64,000 nt of DNA from Leucocoprinus leucothites (Eukaryota; Basidiomycota; Agaricomycetes; Agaricales; Agaricaceae). The stretch lies in assembly GCA_013368445.1 (NCBI GenBank), contig JAACJO010000012.1:372001-436000 (forward strand), written 5' to 3'. The notes under the pieces are model-generated. The model ran no database searches and was not told the DNA's origin. It saw nothing but the letters and a program-made list of their open reading frames with translations. The translations under genes were made by a program, and so were the position numbers. This document shows, one piece after another, positions 44,061 to 57,221 of this stretch; the stretch's first letter is position 1; every line of letters starts with the position of its first letter.

Positions 44061-47000
44061 CTATACCACACAGCCGCTCAATATGGCTTGGAGATCTGCT
44101 GCAATCTTGTGATGATCAACAGACTGGTCGACTTCACCATTAGAAAGTCCTTCAATTGCGCTGAAATCGAAGCTAGGCGTCTGGTCGGGAGCACCGGAAT
44201 GAGTTCCTTCTGGGACAAAGGGCTTGAACCCTTCCAAGAATTTTTCAAAATCTATGTGGTCCCCACAAGGTGCAAACAACGAGCTGATGTCATCTACACC
44301 AATATTTTGGCTCTCTTGGAGGCCTCCCTGCACGTCTGTCAGCCCATCTGAACTCCCCAGGGTTGTGAATTCTCGAAGGAATGCCATTTCGTCGATGGCT
44401 TCCCCTTGATCTGAGGTGGCATTTTCGGGGGCTTCTATCGGCACCGGGAGCGTTATTGTAAAATCATCGACATCAGCTGGGCTAGGAGACCAGTCACTTT
44501 CCGTCGTGTTAAGCATGTCATCATCGCCAGGCTCCTCGGGTTCATCCGTCTCGGATGCAACAGGAAGTTCTTCCCCGACTTCTTCTGGAAGTCCTCCATC
44601 ATCATCGATAGGCATTAGACAAGGGCTGGTGGGTGGAGGAGGGGATGATGGAGGTAAGCCAACCCAATGCTGCTTATGTGGTGGTAACTCATCGTCGTCG
44701 TCAAGTCCATCTTCTGTTGGTTGACCATCCGCTGTCTGGTCACTCGCGTGTGAAGTGCCTCGCATGATGGTGTCTTCAAATTCACTATCTGAGCTGGCAA
44801 TCGGCAATGAGCTGGGTGGACAATCCAGGTCTTCCTGAGTATCGTCAAGTTCTAGCTCAGGACTCTTAGACCTCGCTAGTGTATCTTCGCTAGCCTCGTT
44901 GAGTCTAACGGTAATCGTTGATGACTCAGAATCGAGCTGTTTGGCAGTCATTCGGTAGGCGGTGGGCGATGGCATTCCTGGTCTCTTTCGAGCCAAAGGT
45001 GAACCCAACATGCCTGGCGAGAAGAGCGGGCTGCCGCCCATTCCAGTAGAGCGCCGAGCAATGGATAAAGGAGTAAAAAGTGAGTCTTCATCAAAATCAT
45101 CTGCGCCAGGGGTGGAAGATGCGACCTTGGACGGACGTTTAGGGGTAACGGGGGGAAGGAGTATAGACGTGCGTGTTGGTGGAGGGGACTGTGCTCGAGG
45201 ATTGGTCGAAGGGAATATGATGAGGTCGGCCTCGCTAGAGGCAATGATGGGTGGAAGGTCACTATTGGGCGCAACGGGGAGCGGAGGTGGTTGCATGAAT
45301 CTATGAGATTCAGACGGTCCAATGGGTTCTGAATAAGGTGTCTCCAGATTTTCTGTATTTGCCATCTTTTCGCGCTGTCGGTGGCGATCTTGGGCAAGGG
45401 CATTCGTCTTCCGCCTGTTCGCTCGCCGCTCCTCCCTTTTCCTTTTTGCCGCCTGTTCGATTGTCTTCTGAACTTCCTCGGATAGTCTGGGCTTGAGCGC
45501 TGTGTCAGTGCGAGCCCACGAGGGGACTGTGTACGGTTTCTTGGATTCGGTGGTTGGTTTGATTGGGGAAGAAGCTGATACTCTAGGTGCCTGAGGCGAA
45601 TCAGGTATGACGATAGGCCGGTTGCGTGATGTGCCACCCAGTGGGTCCGACATTCGCGAACGAGGACTTGCGTTCTCTTTGGGCGGCCGAGGAGGTGAAG
45701 TCCACGTTTCAACAGGCGTGCGGTAGTAAGAGATCGACCCAGGTTCAGGCCGAGAAAGCGCAGTCGGCATGAGACGAGGATAATACTTGAAGCCATCCTC
45801 ATGATTGGATTGGTTGAGTAGCCGAGGGGCATCTTTCTTCTCTGAGCGCTCCCTTTCTTTTACCTTTGTCCTCTGATTCTTGTTACGCTTGTTGTCCCTC
45901 TCTTCCATACAATCATCAAGAGTACGTTTACGCGTGTTCGCCGAAGAACTTGTTAGTGGTGCTGATGCAGCAACAGGTCTGGGAGGCGAATTCTCGATGG
46001 AACGAGCGCCAAGCCCACGGCTCAGCGACACGGTCTCTGTACTCGAGTCATTTGATAGAGTGGCGTCACCAGCGAGTTTAGCATGTTGATACTCCTCTTC
46101 AGAGCCCCGCCTGATAACTGAAGGGTTGACATTCTCTTTATCTAGAACACCTTTGTTGCCATTTTGCGGGGCCAGATTCGTTGAGATAGGGACACTAGGT
46201 TCCGTGGCAGGTGCTGGAGCACTTCCAGAATGCCCTTGGGCGTAGACGTTACTTAGAAGCTGACGAAGAGCGCCTACAAGGGCGGGATTCACAGGTACCT
46301 GTGTCTCACTTTGAGAATTCGAGGTATCGATGAGGCTTAAAGCCCGAAAAAGAAGTGCGTTCTGAGCTGCTTCATTCTGAGAGCTTGAAAACAATCCAGC
46401 CAATCCAGCCATATCTACTCCACCGGGTGGTGGGGAACAGCTCGGATCTTCCACTTGGATCCCCGCAGTATCGGTGCTGGAATCCGGCTGGACCGTTGTA
46501 CCGGTAGACACTGCGGCGCAGTTACTGGGCGTGGGATGTGATAAGGGCGTCGAGAGGTTTTGCGACCCCAGACCTGCCGAGTCTTCAGGTTTAACTTTGG
46601 ACTCGCCGTTCGTTTGTCCCTTTGGTCGTCCCTTCTTCCTGATAGGTCCAATGTATGTATCAGCACTGAGGAGTTTATCCGATTCTGTCACTGGTGTTGA
46701 TGATACTCTCAGAGGTTTCTTTGGCTTGTTCTTCGCTTTTGTCCGATTATGAATCGAAGCAATAGTCGCACGAGTCTCTGCACTTGGTAGTTCATTGACA
46801 GGTGGGGGTAAGGGATCTGAGCTAGAAGAGCGGTGAATTGATGACTATTTGTCGGATGGTCAGTTAAAACTAGGCTGGATAAATGTTTGGGAACTTGCCT
46901 GCGTATGGCTGTTGGCTTGGGGAGTATTCCACGAACGGGAAGGGTTAGATAGCCGGGTTTGATCCACAGATGTAGTCTCGAATGCTCATGAGTAAAAACC

Positions 47001-47491
47001 ATTTGCGAACTATTTAGGCATACCTCTCTCAGGGCGACTATGACCTCAATCGCATCCTGGCCAGTCCCAGTTTTGCCTAGTGTTCCAACAACGGTTATGG
47101 GATCCTTTTCTTCCACTGACAACGCCCACGACATGAGCCCCATTCCAACCGCAACACCCCGGGATTGTTCGGCAGCGGGACTACCTGCCACGTCTGTCGA
47201 CCGACCGCCAGTCGAATTAGAGATATCCAGAGGGGCTGGTATAGCATTCGACTCCAGGGGGTCGAGGACATAAACGGAATAATCTTTGGAGCGATCGTGC
47301 ATGAGCTCTGGGCTCGAACGACATATGGCCTCCAGACACGTCTTGAAGGAGACGGCGCCATATGGTTGAATGTCCGGCACGTCGTCATTAATAAGAGTAA
47401 CAGGAACGGGAACGGGAGAACGAGCAAGGATATAATTTGAGCTATTGATAGTGTAGAGAACTCTGAGGAGCAGTCGACGCGATTCTGGCAT
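44061..47491 (-). CDS. Ams2/Spt21 N-domain protein with AT-hook-like motif
   Basis: Large minus-strand gene, start at ATG 47491 (MPESRRLLLRVLYTINSSNY), with an alternative ATG at 47536. The N-terminal 250 residues are conserved in type: NYILARSPVPVPVTLI, YGAVSFKTCLEAICRSSPEL, YSVYVLDPLES and RGVAVGMGLMSWALS. These match what I know as the Ams2/Spt21 N-terminal domain of fungal histone-gene regulators. Two introns fall between 46830 and 47035. The remaining long exon (about 850 codons) is disordered, Ser/Pro/Asp/Glu-rich. It has an AT-hook-like RKKGRPKGQTNG near 46625 and a basic segment (AAKRKREERRANRRKTNALA) near 45420. There is no GATA zinc finger in what I read, so it is closer to Spt21 than to Ams2. 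Likely a nuclear transcription or chromatin factor. Confidence 0.7.
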
Positions 47492-47634
47492 GTTGGACTG
47501 GAGGCATCCAGCGCAAAGGACAGGTTGAACGATCACACCAGGGCTAACATGTCATTTCACAATCGTACACAACGCGGCTGACTAATCGACACGCTCGGTC
47601 ACGCCGTGACGCGACGCGACGCGGAATTTCCTCA

Positions 47635-48604
47635 TTAATTAAACCTCCCCAGCGTCTCGAAGGAAATAGATATCGATGCTCGCTGTTCTGCCGCATCCGG
47701 TATGCGTATGAGTGTATGTGGAAGAGATTTGGCTTTATTAAGTCGTTCCATTTCTCCAGAAAGCTTAGGTTCCGGTTGGAGGGACTCCGGTGGCTTGACG
47801 GGGCAATCGCAGGGTGGGGAACAAATATCATGAGCCGCCTGTCGGGAAGAAGTCGGGGCATCATATCCACGCTGCCTACTGCACCACCATGTGAGCTTGC
47901 GAGGACATAGAAAAGCAATGACTATCGGCATGGGGAATGGCGAAGGCGAAGAGTCGATATCACGGATCCAGACGTCGCCGTCAAAAGCTGAGACAGTAAG
48001 CATAGCGATTACGATCAAACAGGTGGTATAAAGGATGTCTGTAGGTTACACTGAGCTGGACTAGAAAGACTTGGCCATTGGAGGACCTACGAATAGCTGA
48101 ACTACCAATAACAAAGGTTTGAAGCAGGAAGTAAACTGCAGGAGAGGTTTTATCTTTGAATTCTGTTGTCGCAACAATTAAAGCTAGGACTGGGACGATG
48201 TAAGTCGCCTTGTTTGAAAAAAAATGCGTGGAAGCCCACTCACTGAGGTGAAAGGGAAAAAGACTGAACAATCCAATCGCTTCAGAGGCCACCGACTGAG
48301 AGGTATTCAGTAGCGACTTCCTGGTAATCCTGCTTTTCATTTAATAGTGTGAAAAACGGACGCATTGAAGTGACAAACGACCACAAAGTTCGCATGAAGC
48401 TCAGCGTTTGGATAGTGACCAGTAACCAAGGAACAGCGTTGTGAACAAGATTCGGTAGCGCTAAGAAGGCAAGGACGATTGTCGTAGCGGAAATCACTAG
48501 CATGGCGACTGCATCTGTTATCTATACCGATATAACTCGTTGCAAGGCATAATACATGTTACTCACCTGAAAGAGCCCGACGGAATGTCCGAAAGTAAAA
48601 GGTC
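47635..48604 (-). CDS. Unrecognised multi-pass membrane protein
   Basis: Probable multi-exon gene starting at ATG 48604 (MTFYFRTFRRALS), splicing to DAVAMLVISATTIVLAFLAL. Hydrophobic segments follow: VPWLLVTIQTLSFM, YIVPVLALIVATTEF and AVYFLLQTFVIGSSAI, then MPIVIAFLCPRKLTWW. The last portion is hydrophilic and Cys/Pro-containing (DICSPPCDCPVKPPESL) and ends at 47635. The joint near 48320-48345 needs either a 37-nt intron with a weak donor or an indel. It is adjacent and co-oriented with the Ams2/Spt21-like gene. I cannot assign a family. Confidence 0.45.
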
Positions 48605-49068
48605 ATGGTATGACAATAAATGAGAAACGGAATCCTTTCGGGTAGCCGGGGAACGGGGAGGATTATAAACACTGCGGGTATGTGGCTTTCATGCTGGACC
48701 ACTGGCTGACGCATTGAATTTTCTGCCCCGATGATAATTGGGAAACGGACCAGGAAAATAGGCTACGTCGAGCTCATAAAGCCTGTCATCGGATATCGCC
48801 CATTCGCAGAGGCAGAGATATAGCACTTTTCATTTGGTTAATCTGGCAGAAGCAGCACATGGACTCTTAAGCGTAAGGTGGGAACAAGACGCTATGGGTG
48901 ACCATCTCTATTCTTATCTCTCCGAATATTCGTGGAAGCAAATAGATATAAACATCTTTTTACGCGTCGGCGTCCTCAGGTTCCTCCTCTAGATTACTCC
49001 CCAGCCCCCCCATCCACCCTCGAAAATCATACAGTAGTCTTCCGGCACTTTCAAAGGCTGAATATATC
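48605..49068. other. Divergent promoter region
   Basis: Spacer between the membrane protein (minus) and TFIIIA (plus). No gene is supported. C-rich tracts lie at 48960-49020 just upstream of the TFIIIA start. Confidence 0.35.
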
Positions 49069-50779
49069 ATGTCTGCCTCGACGACTACTGTCTGTGAATC
49101 AGCTCAGGTTCTCGGGAAACGGGGAGCTGACACTCGTTTACTTAACTTTTTCCATCCCCGACATTCCGGAACCAATATTCCATCCGAACCCAAAGAACAC
49201 CCTCCACATATTGCTTCGGGATCTACTAGTAGTGCCCCAATAATCATCAACGGGAAGCTCCAAGCGAATACCAAGAAGCGTTATCATTGCACTCACAAAG
49301 GGTGTGATAAAGCCTACTCAAAACCTTCTCGCCTGGCTGAACACGAACGCTCGCACACAGGAGAGGTGCGGCATCGACTACAAGAATTTCTGCTCTCCCA
49401 GCTTCTCATAATACCCCCAGCGTCCATTTAAATGTGAAACATGCAACAAATCCTACCTGCGGGAAACTCACCTCCACGCTCATACCCGAAGCCACCTGCC
49501 AGAAGCATCTCGGCCATTCATTTGTGATAAGACCGGATGTGAAAAGCGTTTCTGGACGGCCCAGCACCTGAAAGTGCATATTGGGTGGCATGAAGGGCCA
49601 AGCCTTTTACCGTAGGTCCCTCGCCTTTCAATTGGAACTGCATTAACCCATGATCAGTGCCCAGAACACGGATGCTCTGCGGCATTTGCAAAACACCATC
49701 AACTTCGCTCTCATATCGCGAATGTTCACTCACCTTCTGGTACAAAACCATACCGATGCGAGCAACCCGACTGTTCCAAGTCGTTCTCGACCAATCAGAA
49801 ACTGAAAGCGCATGCTAAAACTCATGACGGTATGGAAGTTCATCCGCCTGCTCTAGCTACTACACAGGCTCATTGCAAATCAGAAAAACGCTATGCTTGT
49901 GTTCACATCCGATGCATTGCCACTTCCGGTGAAACCCCTTCTTTTCCCACTTGGTCCGCTCTTCAGTATCACATCCGCAACGTTCATCCACCTACCTGCA
50001 CTTACGAAGCTTGTGCTGGTCGCACTTTTACGACTCAGAAAGGCCTACGTGCACACATGAGACTTCACGAACAACGAGACATGATGGAAGCTCTAGAAGA
50101 TAACTCGGCAGATGACGGCGCTGATCATCAGCCTGTGAAGAGGAGAAGAGGCGGAGATTGGGGCAGAGATTGGAAATGCGACTTTGAAAATTGCGCCAAG
50201 GACTTTAAATCGGTGAGTCCGACCTGTCGCATGCCCTGGATAGTCAATCAACCACGAATCCAGAAAACAACCCTCACGGTCCATAAGAACGTGACACACC
50301 TTGGCCAGCGTAATTTTGCGTGCTCTTATGGAAGCTGCCAGAAAGCTTATGGCTATAAACACCTTCTCCAACGCCACATGGCTAAGGTGCATCGAAGTTC
50401 AGATGATGAGGCACCTATAGAGTATCTGGACGATTCACTATCTGCATCTGACGAAGGAGAAGACGCTGCGGATATTTCACTAGATATCGGAACCATCACT
50501 GGCTTCGCCTACTCTCAGTCTGCTCAAACTAAGATCGCAGAAGGAAGAGCCCTTCGGTGTCCGTTCCCGGACATCTCGGGCCTCCTGAGTGCGAGCGAGC
50601 TGTCCGAAAACCTCCATACCCAGCTCACGAACCCAACTGCGCAAGATGCCAACTGTGATTATGCCTTCAGGCGTGCCTACGACCTTCGCAGGCACCTTCA
50701 AGCCTCTCATGGATTTTCTGCACAGAAGGAAACTCTGGAGCTCTGGGTTGCAAAGCAGAAGCTGGCTTGGTATACATAA
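49069..50779 (+). CDS. Transcription factor IIIA (C2H2 zinc fingers)
   Basis: Start ATG 49069. A run of C2H2 fingers with TFIIIA-type linkers follows: YHCTHKGCDKAYSKPSRLAE, then RPFKCETCNKSYLRETHLHA, FICDKTGCEKRFWTAQHLKV, CPEHGCSAAFAKHHQL, YRCEQPDCSKSFSTNQKLKA, YACVHIRC...LQYHIRNVH, CTYEACAGRTFTTQKGLRAH, WKCDFENCAKDFKS, FACSYGSCQKAYGYKHLLQR and a last CDYAFRRAYDLRRHLQASH. It activates 5S rRNA gene transcription by RNA polymerase III and binds 5S rRNA. Introns lie after 49365 (GTGCGG), at about 49611 and at 50212. One base seems to be missing at 49595-49598: reading GAAGGGCCAAG with one extra G would give HEGAKPFT and join in phase to the next exon, while as written the frame runs into TAG. 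This may be a sequencing error or a real break. Confidence 0.88.
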
Positions 50780-51685
50780 CAACTTGATGTTGCATGCCTA
50801 GGCCTTATCTATCTACCACCAACCCTTCTAAGTGAATCCCTTCTTTATGGGACCTACTTTAGAGTAACGTATCTACGTAGACCTGTATTACTCCGTGATT
50901 AGCACTTGAGAAATGTTACATATACTATATGTTAATCCGAAGATCAGCCTGGTAGCCAGTTCATAATAAAGGCTCCGAGGTCCCTGGTGCTTTGTTAGTT
51001 TTGCTACTACGAGACGGCCGCCGCAATTCTAAAGTTACAGAACAACACAGAGCTCAAAATCACCTGTCAGCGATTCCATCAATCAAACAAGTGTGTATTC
51101 ATAGCGGTCCTTTGTAGAATCGCTTGCGTATTGATCGATCACTGCTTGTGACGCACACTCCCATCGAACCTAATTCTGCCCCGCTTGTCAGAACTTGGGA
51201 AGAACCCAGACTACACACCCCGTGATTCGATTTCTATTTTGACAGCGGATTTTCCGGTGATATCTCACATGGCTACTCAAGGTATTTGTGTCTCCATTAA
51301 CCCACTCAGGCTCATGAGGTCACCGGTCAGTCAATCAAGTCATTCTCACCGAGTACCCCTCTTAATCGTTGTCATATCTAACTCTTGGACAACTTTTCAA
51401 GGGCTTACCAGACGGATTTGGTGTCACCAAGTCTCCCTCGCTGATCCAAGACGTCATGAAAGAAGATCGTACTGCCCCCGCTAACAGAAGGAACGTCTAC
51501 AAATGTTCTGCGAGCCGCATGGCTTCCTACCCATGTGCCTCCTGAGGTCTATTGGCACTTGTGGTTCTTTCCACTAGCGGGCTTCCATGCAACCATCATA
51601 GACGCCCGACCAAGAACTTTATAAAGGTTAGCGTCGTTTGCATTAAGTCTCCAGAAACACTGACACCGTGTTCAGCCCTACCGTG
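50780..51685. other. Upstream region of the glucoamylase gene
   Basis: About 900 bp without a supported gene. The short open frame at 51185-51484 looks random. It likely contains the regulated promoter of the secreted glucoamylase. Confidence 0.35.
51619..51626 (+). promoter_or_regulatory. Probable TATA box of the glucoamylase gene
   Basis: TTATAAAG lies 60 bp upstream of the ATG at 51686, a usual distance for a strongly expressed, regulated fungal secretory gene. Confidence 0.45.
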
Positions 51686-53859
<2,174 letters not shown>

Positions 53860-54203
53860 CCTATACAAATGTTATAAATCACTGTAGCTGCTATTTGAAT
53901 GTATTTTTCCAGCATCTGCTGGCAACATAGACATCAATTCTAGTTGGAACGACTCCTATAAGCACGAGTGCCTGATATTCAACAACCTATCCTTGGTCTG
54001 GTTCAACCGAGTGCGCTCACAACAGGCGCACAACCAGCATTATGGAGGTGCCTTTATATTTTTTGCAGAAGTGGTAAGCTGAGGTGCAAACAATGACGTT
54101 GATTTACTCGCTTATGAATAACCCTGGTCTAAGGTGCTTGGGCACCGTTGTGCCTATCCAATAGTCCCATCAGAGACAAAAATGGCCGGAAATCACATCT
54201 CGT
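53860..54203. other. 3' flank of glucoamylase
   Basis: No gene is supported between the glucoamylase stop and the tRNA gene. Confidence 0.35.
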
Positions 54204-54290
54204 GGTGCTATAGTGTAGCGGTTATCACTCGGGATTTTGATGCTCTACTTCTAAAGTTCCCGAAACCCAGGTTCGATTCCTGGTAGTACC
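54204..54290 (+). tRNA. tRNA-Gln (anticodon TTG), with short intron
   Basis: The acceptor stem GGTGCTA pairs with TAGTACC (one G-T wobble). The D arm is GTG/CAC with loop TAGCGGTTAT. The anticodon stem CGGGA/TCCCG encloses a loop with TTTTGA, giving anticodon TTG. The T arm is CCAGG-TTCGATT-CCTGG, with standard A and B box sequences. A 16-nt intron (54241-54256, TGCTCTACTTCTAAAG) sits one base 3' of the anticodon, the canonical nuclear tRNA intron site. The gene lies between two convergent protein genes. Confidence 0.92.
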
Positions 54291-54556
54291 TGAATTTTAT
54301 GCTTCTGCGGGCTTTTGATCAACATTGGCTCTATTCTGCTTCGTGGGGCTAACCTCGAGCAAATTCAAATTGCTTCACACGATTCCAATCCGATCCCTAG
54401 CTGGCAGAGAAATCTCTGTTAATGGTGCATCTGAATGTATATGCATTGACGATCACCAGGCTACTGTCTAGACCAAATAAACAAATAAACAGCCAGATTG
54501 CCCGTCCAATCATTGCGCGCCGCACTGCACACCTCCAAATCGCCGCAGAAGGTTCA

Positions 54557-55850
54557 TTACTCCATGCTGCCCACCTGCTCTTCCGTAATTTTCCCCCTAG
54601 CTTTGAGGTCCCTCTGCGATTTTTCTACTTGGTCTTGAACGAACTCGATGGATTTGAAGTATTTCACGGTTTTGACGTGTAGTTCTAGCACACACAGGCG
54701 GGTCAGGAAGGTCAAATTGGGTGATTTTGATTACAACGTACCGGCTGTTGCATCTTCATCGACAACGATTAAAGCCCACGGATGTAGTTGTAGTGCAGAA
54801 AGTGTCCACTAAGAAAATGTGTCAATCGTGCCTCGGTAATCATTGTAATTAAGGGACATACCAGGTGATTGACGCCCTCCTCTGTTAGGATGAAACAACT
54901 TTGATCAGCTTTCGTGGCGCTCGTGCAATCGGGCTGAGACGTACCAATTGCTTTACTCAAGGCCAAAGCTTTTCGTTGACCAGTTACGACGACTACAACC
55001 TCTCTGCTGTCGAGCACTGTCGCAACACCAACTGTTAGTGCCATGCGAGGTACAGCTGAAATATCATTGTTGAAAAAGCGGGCGTTGGCAAGGATAGTGT
55101 CATATGCCAGTGTTTTGATTCGAGTCCTCGAGGCAAGTGAAGACCCTGACTAAATGTTAGATGAGATTGGTTAAAGCCAAAGGGACAAGTACCTGGTTCG
55201 TTGAAAGCAATGTGTCCATCTTCACCGATACCACCCAGGAAGAGCTCGATCCCTCCGTAACCCTTGATTCTCTTCTCATATGCGTTACATTCTGCGATCA
55301 AGTCTTCAGCATTTCCATCGAGAATGTTGACTTGGGAAGGTGGAATGTCAACTGGGAGCCAAGATGAGCACGGTTTTAATAAACTAAACAAGGCGACTTG
55401 CTATGAGAGAAGAATTCTCGGAACATGAAGGTGTGGTAGGACTCGGTATGGTCGCGTGGCAAGCCAACATATTCATCCATGTTGAACGTCACGACATTTT
55501 TAAATCTTGGGAAGCATTGATTAGCAAATTAGAAAATATCAGACATGAACGAGACATACGAGAGCTTTCCTTCCTTCACGAGTTTAATCAACGCCTTGTA
55601 TGTGGGGATAGGCGAGGAACCTGTGGGCAAACCGAGGACGAAAGGCTTCTCAGCAGTCGGACCAAAGTCATTAATGCTGTCGTGCCACCATCAGTTGTTT
55701 GTCCCATGGGCTAGGAAACGAGCACGAACCGTTTGCAGATGTAATTGGCAATGTAGCTACCGACGGCGGTAGGATCGTCACGAATAATGAGACCTGGGTT
55801 CGAGATAAATCATGGGAATAACATAGTTGTTAGGAACGCAACATACGCAT
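54557..55850 (-). CDS. Glucosamine-6-phosphate deaminase
   Basis: NagB family, minus strand, start ATG 55850. The start codon sits in a tiny 4-nt exon (ATG C) spliced to [20 protein letters not shown]. Motifs run [72 protein letters not shown] and [20 protein letters not shown]. The tail is [20 protein letters not shown] and then [11 protein letters not shown], ending at 54557. It converts glucosamine-6-P to fructose-6-P and ammonia. In fungi it is the last step of GlcNAc use from chitin and is often clustered with GlcNAc kinase and deacetylase genes. None of these is present here. Confidence 0.92.
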
Positions 55851-56468
55851 CGCGCAAAATGTCGATCAAGACAAGGAGAGGGGTTTGTAAGAGGTAAGAG
55901 AGGAAAGGGGCCAAACCGAGCTATGGGTCATCGCAGAGGGGTTTTAGTACTTCCACTGTCCCACTGAACAAATGGGATCATATGGTCAGCGGTAGCACAG
56001 GGTATGTGATGACATTATGATGACACTATAACATGGATCATGTCGGAATGAAATGGACATGCTGATGACTCGGAGTGGATTTGGCGAATGAATTTCCTGA
56101 TTCTCGAGCCTTCGCTGCCTGTAAAAGGGTAACTCGAAGTCTCAGGGGCTGTGGTGCACACACTGCACCCTGGAGCGACCGCACGGCCACCCACATATCA
56201 AAACAATTGCCGCGGCTCTTGAAGAAAGCCCCTATAATGGTTGCAGCTCCCATAGGTTGATCTGAGGCAAACGTGCATCACTACGGTCGTGGTTAGAGCG
56301 ATGTTTAGACTGAAACAGGATTGCTTTCACCTTCAACTGGTACATGGCGGACTGAGTTTCACTGGTTTGGTGTTTCCTGGGTTCCAAGAGCATATGGTCT
56401 GTGGTGATCTGGAAACATGCCAAAATAACTGTTCCTATCGTTGGTCGCACGGTTCCTGCCCTTACTGC
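55851..56468. other. Divergent intergenic region
   Basis: Spacer between the deaminase (minus) and the IMPACT-domain gene (plus). The exact start of the latter is unknown, so its 5' exon may begin in here. Confidence 0.35.
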
Positions 56469-57143
56469 ATGCCGCATCTCCGTCCTTGGTGGCCACAGAC
56501 GCACTACTGGAGCTCTTTGCTTCCCCGCACGCATGTGTCGCGCCGATCTTCCGCAATAATTATCCTAAGACGATGGAACTTCCCCTCGGCGCCATGTGCG
56601 ACACCACATGCAAAGACTGGCCAAGGGGTCAAAGGTGAGAACCACAGCAATTAATTTGCTGGTGAACCACCTGTTCACATATATTCCTCGGCATTAGACG
56701 GCTGGCCACATAAAATATTTGCGTCTGACCGCGTGATAGACCGCAAATCAGTTTTCCAGGCCCATGCAACAGAACTCCGGGACGTGGCATTATTGTCGAT
56801 GTTTCTCAATCATTTAACGTCTTTCCCGAGCTTGAAACGCGCGACCCACTGTATGTACGCTTACAGGTCAAATGAGAAGTGTCAGGGGCATGAAAAATTG
56901 GCATGTGGCCAGAATGATGGTGGTGAGAGTGGCAGTGGGGACCGGCTTTCGAGGCTTCTCGAATTATCAAATTGCGAGAACGTGGTCGTGGTCGTGTCCA
57001 GATGGTATGGGGGTACAAAACTCGGCTCTGATCGATGGAAGCGCATTTCAGAAGTCGCGAAAAAAGCCTTGAGTAAAGGTGGTTTTATGATAAAGCGGGA
57101 AAACTCGCAGCTTCCTGTAGCGAAGAAAACGCGGCGCAAATGA
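56469..57143 (+). CDS. IMPACT/YIH1-type (UPF0029) domain protein
   Basis: The last exon (56698-57143) carries the UPF0029 fold: DRKSVFQAHATELRDVA, RATHCMYAY, DGGESGSGDRLSRLLELSNC and ENVVVVVSRWYGGTKLGSDR, followed by WKRISEVAKKALSKGGF and a basic tail. It joins through an intron at 56635-56697 to an upstream exon that includes SSAIIILRRWNFPSAPCATP. The true start is uncertain; ATG 56469 is only the nearest in-frame candidate. In yeast and mammals the related YIH1/IMPACT proteins restrain the eIF2 kinase Gcn2. This protein lacks the N-terminal RWD domain of YIH1, so it is the stand-alone fungal type, for which the role is unproven. Confidence 0.75.
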
Positions 57144-57221
57144 ACTCGGTAAACAGACGCTACGGGATGCTATGTCTAGGTAGCTGATATACATTGGCTA
57201 CTATCGTACTGCTCTAGTTTA

